Positions 59,768 to 64,000 of a DNA stretch of 64,000 nt are shown in pieces. The notes below the pieces were generated by a model, which saw nothing but the letters and a program-made list of their open reading frames with translations, was not told where the DNA came from and searched no databases. The position numbers were made by a program, and so were the translations under genes. The stretch's first letter is position 1. Each line of letters opens with the position of its first letter. This stretch comes from Pseudomonas duriflava (GTDB lineage Bacteria > Pseudomonadota > Gammaproteobacteria > Pseudomonadales > Pseudomonadaceae), in NCBI RefSeq assembly GCF_007830155.1, contig NZ_VLKY01000015.1:20125-84124 (forward strand), read 5' to 3'.

Positions 59768-60191
59768 CAGAAGATCGCCCCCTGAACCTGAGAAGTCTTT
59801 TCTGCTCTGCTATCTGGACAGAAATCGCAGCCTAAGCCGAACAGATGATAGGTGCGGTTGATCTGTGTATTGCCGTTATGCATCACAAGCAAACAGACGC
59901 CACGCTTATAAACCTATCAAAAATCACCTCAGACGGGTTTGGTTAAGGATGATTAACCAAAGAAGATACACGGGAGAGCCTAAGAAAGCCTGATTGAATA
60001 CAGAGGCGTTAGTTGCAGTTGTACTAGTCTGGCGAAACGGGACATCTCAGCCACCCGGCAAAGCTGCCTTGGTATGACTTAACGCCTCATCAATTGCCGA
60101 TTTGTGTTACTGCCTGTTTCAACACCTGCCCTACAGTCCGAGCATCCGCGGGAAGCACTTTCCCTGGCTCATTTGATAGGAGCAGTGAACC
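59768..60191. other. 424-bp region upstream of the amine oxidase gene
   Basis: No gene or clear operator is seen. It should hold the promoter of the amine oxidase gene. AT content is higher than in the flanking genes. Confidence 0.35.
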
Positions 60192-62477
60192 ATGCAAACA
60201 GGCAACGCCTTAACCATAAAAAACGTCTTCACTCCCTTGGCCCTGGCCATATCGCTAGGGATCACCGGCCTTGGCTGGCTGCCGCAGGCCAGCGCCCATG
60301 GCGGACATGCGGAAATGGTGCCGCTGCAATCAACCCTTGAAGCCTTTGGCGCCACGGTTAAGTGGGACGATTACGCCGATGTGTTCGTGATTGCCAAGGA
60401 CGGTGCCTTCGTCAAGGTCAAGCCAAACAACCCGGTAGCCCTGCTCAACGGCAAGCGTTTCGAGCTGGACGCACCGGTAGTTTTCAAAGGCCAGACGGCT
60501 TACATGTCCAAGGACTTCATCAATGAAGTGTTCCAATCGGGACTGGACAAGACCTTTCAGATAGAAAAGCGCCCGCATCCGCTCAACCCGCTAAGCGAAG
60601 ACGAGATCAAGACGGCCGTGGATGTAATCAAGGCCTCCAGCCATTACAAGCCCAACCTGCGCTTTACCGAAGTTTCCCTGCATGAGCCGGAGAAAGCTCA
60701 GGTCTGGAATTTTGTCTATACCGGCAAGCCGGTAGACGCACCTCGCCAAGCCAATATTACGGTACTTGATGGCAAGCATGTTATCGAAGGTCGAGTCGAC
60801 CTGAAAACACAGCGACTGCTGGCCTGGACGCCCATCGAAGGCGCCCATGGCATGGTCTTGCTGGACGACTTTGTCTCTGTGCAAAACATCGTGCACAACA
60901 GTTCCGAATATGCTGAAGCCCTGGCCAAACGTGGTATTACGGATGTATCCAAGGTAGTGGCGACGCCCTTGACGGTAGGCTATTTCGACGGCAAGGATGG
61001 CCTGGTTCAGGACAAGCGCCTGCTCAAGATCGTGAGCTACCTGGACGTAGGCGATGGCAATTACTGGGCGCACCCAATCGAAAACCTAGTGGCCATTGCC
61101 GATCTAGAGCAGAAAAAAATCCTCAGGATCGAAGATGCCGGTGTGATTCCCGTTCCGCTCAAACCAACCCCGTCCGAAGGACGTGGCCTCAAGGCGGCGG
61201 CGGTCAAACCGCTCGAGATCATCGAGCCGGAAGGCAAAAACTATACGATTACGGGCAACAGCATTCACTGGCAAAACTGGGATCTGCATGTGCGCCTGGA
61301 TTCGCGCGTAGGGCCGATCCTGTCTACGGTCACTTACAGCGACAAGGGCCGCAAACGCAAGATCATGTATGAAGGCTCCCTGGGCGGCATGATCGTGCCT
61401 TACGGTGACCCGGATGTTGGCTGGTACTTCAAGGCCTATCTGGACTCCGGTGAATACGGGATGGGCACGCTGACCTCCTCTATCGAGCGCGGCAAGGATG
61501 CGCCTCAGAATGCGGTACTGCTGGATGCGATCATTGCCGATTACACCGGTACCCCAACGACCATTCCCCGCGCTATGGCCATCTTCGAGCGCTATGCCGG
61601 GCCGGAGTACAAACACCAGGAAATGGGCAGGCCCAACGTCAGTACCGAGCGACGCGAGCTGGTCATCCGCTGGATCAGTACCGTTGGCAATTACGATTAC
61701 ATCTTCGATTGGGTCTTCCAGCAGAACGGTACGATCGGGATCGACGCCGGCGCGACAGGGATCGAAGCGGTCAAAGGCGTGAAGTCACGCAGCATGCATG
61801 ATGCGACCGCCAAGGAAGATACCCGCTATGGCACTCTGCTGGACCATAATATTGTGGGTACCACGCACCAGCACATCTATAACTTCCGCCTGGATCTGGA
61901 CGTGGATGGCGAGAAAAACTCGTTCGTGGAAGTGGATCCGGTCATCGCCGCCAACGACCGGAACGGCCCACGCACCAGTACCATGCAGACGACAGAAAAC
62001 GTGATCGATACCGAGCAGCAGGCCGCACAGAAATTCGATCCTTCAACCATTCGGCTGCTGACTAACCTTGGCAAAGAGAACAAGGTTGGCAATCCGGTTT
62101 CCTACCAGCTGATCCCTTATGCGGGCGGCACACACCCCATTGCCAAGGGTGCCAACTTCGCGAAGGACGAGTGGCTCTACAACCGCCTCAGCTTTATGGA
62201 CAAGCAGCTCTGGGTGACGCGCTACAACCCTGAAGAGAAGTATCCAGAAGGCAAATACCCCAATCGCTCCAACACGGATACCGGCCTGGGCCAGTTTACC
62301 GGCGACGATCAGTCCATCCAGAACAGCGATAATGTGGTCTGGCTCACGACAGGCACGACGCACGTCGCGCGTGCGGAAGAATGGCCGATCATGCCGACCG
62401 AATGGGTGCATGCGCTGCTCAAGCCGTGGAACTTCTTCGACGAGACGCCGACCTTGAGTTTGAGCGGCGATCAGTAA
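60192..62477 (+). CDS. tynA: Copper-containing primary-amine oxidase (TynA/MaoA type)
   Basis: The 761-residue periplasmic enzyme oxidises primary amines such as phenethylamine or tyramine to aldehydes. A signal peptide (ending QASA) is followed by a D1 domain (VPLQSTLEAFGATVKWDDYADVFVI) found in E. coli-type enzymes, the N2 and N3 domains, and the catalytic domain with the TPQ precursor tyrosine in GNYDYIFDW. Copper ligands are the HxH in TTHQHIYNF and the later His in TTGTTHVAR. The ATG follows AGGAG. The AraC regulator downstream fits FeaR, the activator of tynA in E. coli. Copper for it could be supplied with the help of the cop locus nearby; this is inference. Confidence 0.95.
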   Translation: MQTGNALTIKNVFTPLALAISLGITGLGWLPQASAHGGHAEMVPLQSTLEAFGATVKWDDYADVFVIAKDGAFVKVKPNNPVALLNGKRFELDAPVVFKGQTAYMSKDFINEVFQSGLDKTFQIEKRPHPLNPLSEDEIKTAVDVIKASSHYKPNLRFTEVSLHEPEKAQVWNFVYTGKPVDAPRQANITVLDGKHVIEGRVDLKTQRLLAWTPIEGAHGMVLLDDFVSVQNIVHNSSEYAEALAKRGITDVSKVVATPLTVGYFDGKDGLVQDKRLLKIVSYLDVGDGNYWAHPIENLVAIADLEQKKILRIEDAGVIPVPLKPTPSEGRGLKAAAVKPLEIIEPEGKNYTITGNSIHWQNWDLHVRLDSRVGPILSTVTYSDKGRKRKIMYEGSLGGMIVPYGDPDVGWYFKAYLDSGEYGMGTLTSSIERGKDAPQNAVLLDAIIADYTGTPTTIPRAMAIFERYAGPEYKHQEMGRPNVSTERRELVIRWISTVGNYDYIFDWVFQQNGTIGIDAGATGIEAVKGVKSRSMHDATAKEDTRYGTLLDHNIVGTTHQHIYNFRLDLDVDGEKNSFVEVDPVIAANDRNGPRTSTMQTTENVIDTEQQAAQKFDPSTIRLLTNLGKENKVGNPVSYQLIPYAGGTHPIAKGANFAKDEWLYNRLSFMDKQLWVTRYNPEEKYPEGKYPNRSNTDTGLGQFTGDDQSIQNSDNVVWLTTGTTHVARAEEWPIMPTEWVHALLKPWNFFDETPTLSLSGDQ

Positions 62478-62817
62478 GGCCCTGCCCTAGGCCTCCTCCC
62501 AGATCCAGTCTGCGCTATGCGCGAGCCTTGGCCGAGAGGAGGCCTGGCAACAAGAACATACCCATCTACCGCCTCGACGTTCCACTTCACGCTACAGGCT
62601 TAGGCATGCCTTGCCAGAGCGAAACGCTCCCTTTCTTTAATGCAGCTTGATAAGGCACACCGCTGGCGGCGCTGACCCTTCCTTTGATTTCCGCTACGTT
62701 CCTTCCGCCTCGGGCGGCCCTTTCCGGGCAGCCCTTCCCTGCAAGAAGCCCAGCGAGGCATGCAAATTGCTCAATGCCTGAAAAGCCAGGCACAGGCCCG
62801 GTCCTATTCACGTATTG
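62478..62817. other. 340-bp intergenic region between the amine oxidase and AraC genes
   Basis: No gene or strong terminator is seen; the region should hold the promoter for the regulator gene. Confidence 0.35.
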
Positions 62818-63756
62818 ATGACGATATGCACCGCGATGCAGCATTACTTTCATTCATGCAATGTCATAGAGCAGGCCAGCTTCTTACCTGACTGGCAACA
62901 ACGTTACGATCAGCTCAGCTGCGGCAATGTCAAAGGCCAACTATGGCTGACCGAACTGGATGGGCTTCGCTTGTTTAGGGAGACCCTGAACCAGTCCGTC
63001 GTGCAGCATATTCGCCTGCCAAAGGATAATTTCACCGTACTGCTCCGCTTGGCGTGGCCGCAGAACATTTATGCGGAAGATGCTCCTGACAACGACCTCA
63101 CCCTGATCCCGGCACAAGACGATTTCTATGTCGTTACGCCGGCCGACATGGACGTCATCTGCTTGTCCGTCCCCTGCCAGGAGTTTGTTCATTTGTTGAG
63201 CGAGGAAGTGTACAACCGCTGCCGCTCCGCCCTGGCAGACCGGCATCTTGTATTTCCGTCCAAGCTATCTTTTGCTCGACACGAACTGCTGGGCTTATTG
63301 AGCATGGCCCAACGGGACGATTCCTCGGGAGACTGGAAAAGCCTCTTCAAACAACGTGCGATCGACACGGTAGCCAGCCTGCTGGAAGAGTTGGATAGCG
63401 ATAACCGTTACCGCCCTACGCCAAGTACACGTCAGTACATCGTACGCCGTAGTCACGAACTTCTCATGGACGACCCCATGACACCGCTGACCGTAAGCGA
63501 TTTGTGCCAACGCCTGAAGGTATCCAGGCGAACCTTGCAATATAGCTTCCAGGCAGTAGCAGGCGTGACCCCCGTCCATTACCTGCGCTCGATACGACTG
63601 AACGAAGCACGACGCGCCCTGCTCCGCTCGCCCCAACAGAAAATCAGCGAGATCGCCGCTCGGTGGGGCTTCGAGCACTCCAGCTATTTTACCTTGGCCT
63701 ATCAAAAGTTGTTCGCTGAAAAACCTTCCTGTTTGCGGCACGTACCCGTGCACTAA
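62818..63756 (+). CDS. AraC-family regulator, FeaR-like
   Basis: The 312-residue protein has an N-terminal ligand domain of the FeaR/AraC-binding-like type and two C-terminal HTH motifs: LTVSDLCQRLKVSRRTLQYSF and KISEIAARWGFEHSSYFTLAYQKLF, with the MTPLT entry and VTPVHYLRSIRL linker of the AraC family. It lies directly downstream of the amine oxidase gene and on the same strand, which suggests it activates that gene in response to an aromatic amine or aldehyde. ATG 62818, TTG 62815 and ATG 62836 are all possible starts. Confidence 0.85.
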   Translation: MTICTAMQHYFHSCNVIEQASFLPDWQQRYDQLSCGNVKGQLWLTELDGLRLFRETLNQSVVQHIRLPKDNFTVLLRLAWPQNIYAEDAPDNDLTLIPAQDDFYVVTPADMDVICLSVPCQEFVHLLSEEVYNRCRSALADRHLVFPSKLSFARHELLGLLSMAQRDDSSGDWKSLFKQRAIDTVASLLEELDSDNRYRPTPSTRQYIVRRSHELLMDDPMTPLTVSDLCQRLKVSRRTLQYSFQAVAGVTPVHYLRSIRLNEARRALLRSPQQKISEIAARWGFEHSSYFTLAYQKLFAEKPSCLRHVPVH

Positions 63757-63837
63757 CCAGTGCCTTGGGAGGTATTTATTGAAACTTGATAGCGTCGTCT
63801 GTCAACAGCACTATAAAGGGCATCATCCAGGCACTAA

Positions 63838-64000
63838 GGAAATTCTGAAGAAGGTCGCCTGACTCTGGCAGACTGGCTGGATTCACCCGCCGAGATCCCC
63901 ATGAAGCAGATGACCTTCGCCGAGGCCGAGTACGCTGTTAAACGCAAGCAGACGCGTAAGGAGCTTTTCCTGATCGAGATGGATCAGGTGGTGCCGTGGA
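63838..64000 (+). mobile_element. Left end of an IS5-family element, cut by the window
   Basis: A CTAA tetranucleotide (63834-63837) fits the YTAR target of IS5-type elements, and the likely left end GGAAATTCTGAAGAAGG follows. The transposase start lies 63 bp inside. Confidence 0.7.
63901..64000 (+). CDS. IS5-family transposase, N-terminal fragment
   Basis: The 33 residues MKQMTFAEAEYAVKRKQTRK and ELFLIEMDQVVPW match the start of IS5-family transposases (DUF772 N-terminal domain), whose usual next block is W-x-x-L. The remaining DDE catalytic domain lies outside the window. It is probably intact, but this cannot be judged. Confidence 0.85.
   Translation, partial: MKQMTFAEAEYAVKRKQTRKELFLIEMDQVVPW

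Overview
The window comes from a gammaproteobacterium of the Pseudomonas lineage. From memory of the P. aeruginosa PAO1 gene order, two core blocks are recognisable. One is tusB-tusE / cysG-serS-rarA-lolA-ftsK / aat-bpt-infA / clpA-clpS / cspD (PA2607-PA2622 region). The other is plpD / FimV-like / MarR / recQ / YecA-like / DUF454 (PA3337-PA3344 region). They are joined near 14.4 kb, so the order is rearranged relative to PAO1. GC is moderate and drops visibly around 29.1-29.9 kb and 53.6-55.7 kb. The species cannot be told from the sequence alone. No tRNA, rRNA or CRISPR array was seen.

Layout. 1-1.5 kb: sulfur relay (tusB end, tusE) and a TrpD2/YbiB-like gene. 1.8-9.1 kb (minus): ftsK, lolA, rarA, serS, cysG. 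9.4-14.4 kb: aat, bpt, infA, then clpA/clpS convergent to infA, and cspD; aat, bpt, ClpS and ClpA all serve the N-degron pathway. 14.4-23.6 kb: Rdx protein, PlpD-type patatin autotransporter, FimV-like protein, MarR regulator, RecQ and two small conserved genes. 23.6-28.8 kb: class Ia ribonucleotide reductase nrdA-nrdB behind a 779-bp regulatory region with palindromes and a perfect DnaA box. 29.1-33.8 kb: AT-rich accessory island with a membrane protein and a 1286-residue methyltransferase/PLD/SF2 helicase/S24-like/DUF3427 protein, a candidate defence locus. 34.1-45.4 kb: mixed accessory genes (cupin, RlpA-like lipoprotein, MFS exporter, O-antigen-ligase-like protein, broken GFA gene, CBS protein, zinc-ribbon miniprotein, YebC, HNH protein, phospholipase C, inositol-phosphatase-family protein). 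45.7-52.2 kb: complete copper-resistance locus copABCD with divergent copRS and a match to the published CopR box. 52.2-56.1 kb: a decaying cluster with three frameshifted genes (quinone reductase, histidine phosphatase, alpha/beta hydrolase) and a GST remnant between TetR and HxlR regulators. 56.3-63.8 kb: AlaE exporter, an orphan curlin-repeat protein, secreted endonuclease I, copper amine oxidase and its likely AraC-type regulator. The right end enters an IS5-family element.

The strongest novelty candidates are the multidomain helicase protein with its membrane-protein neighbour and the perfect hairpin between them, the paired palindromes just upstream of nrdA, the orphan curlin-like protein with a leader hairpin, and the set of four single-base homopolymer frameshifts confined to accessory genes.
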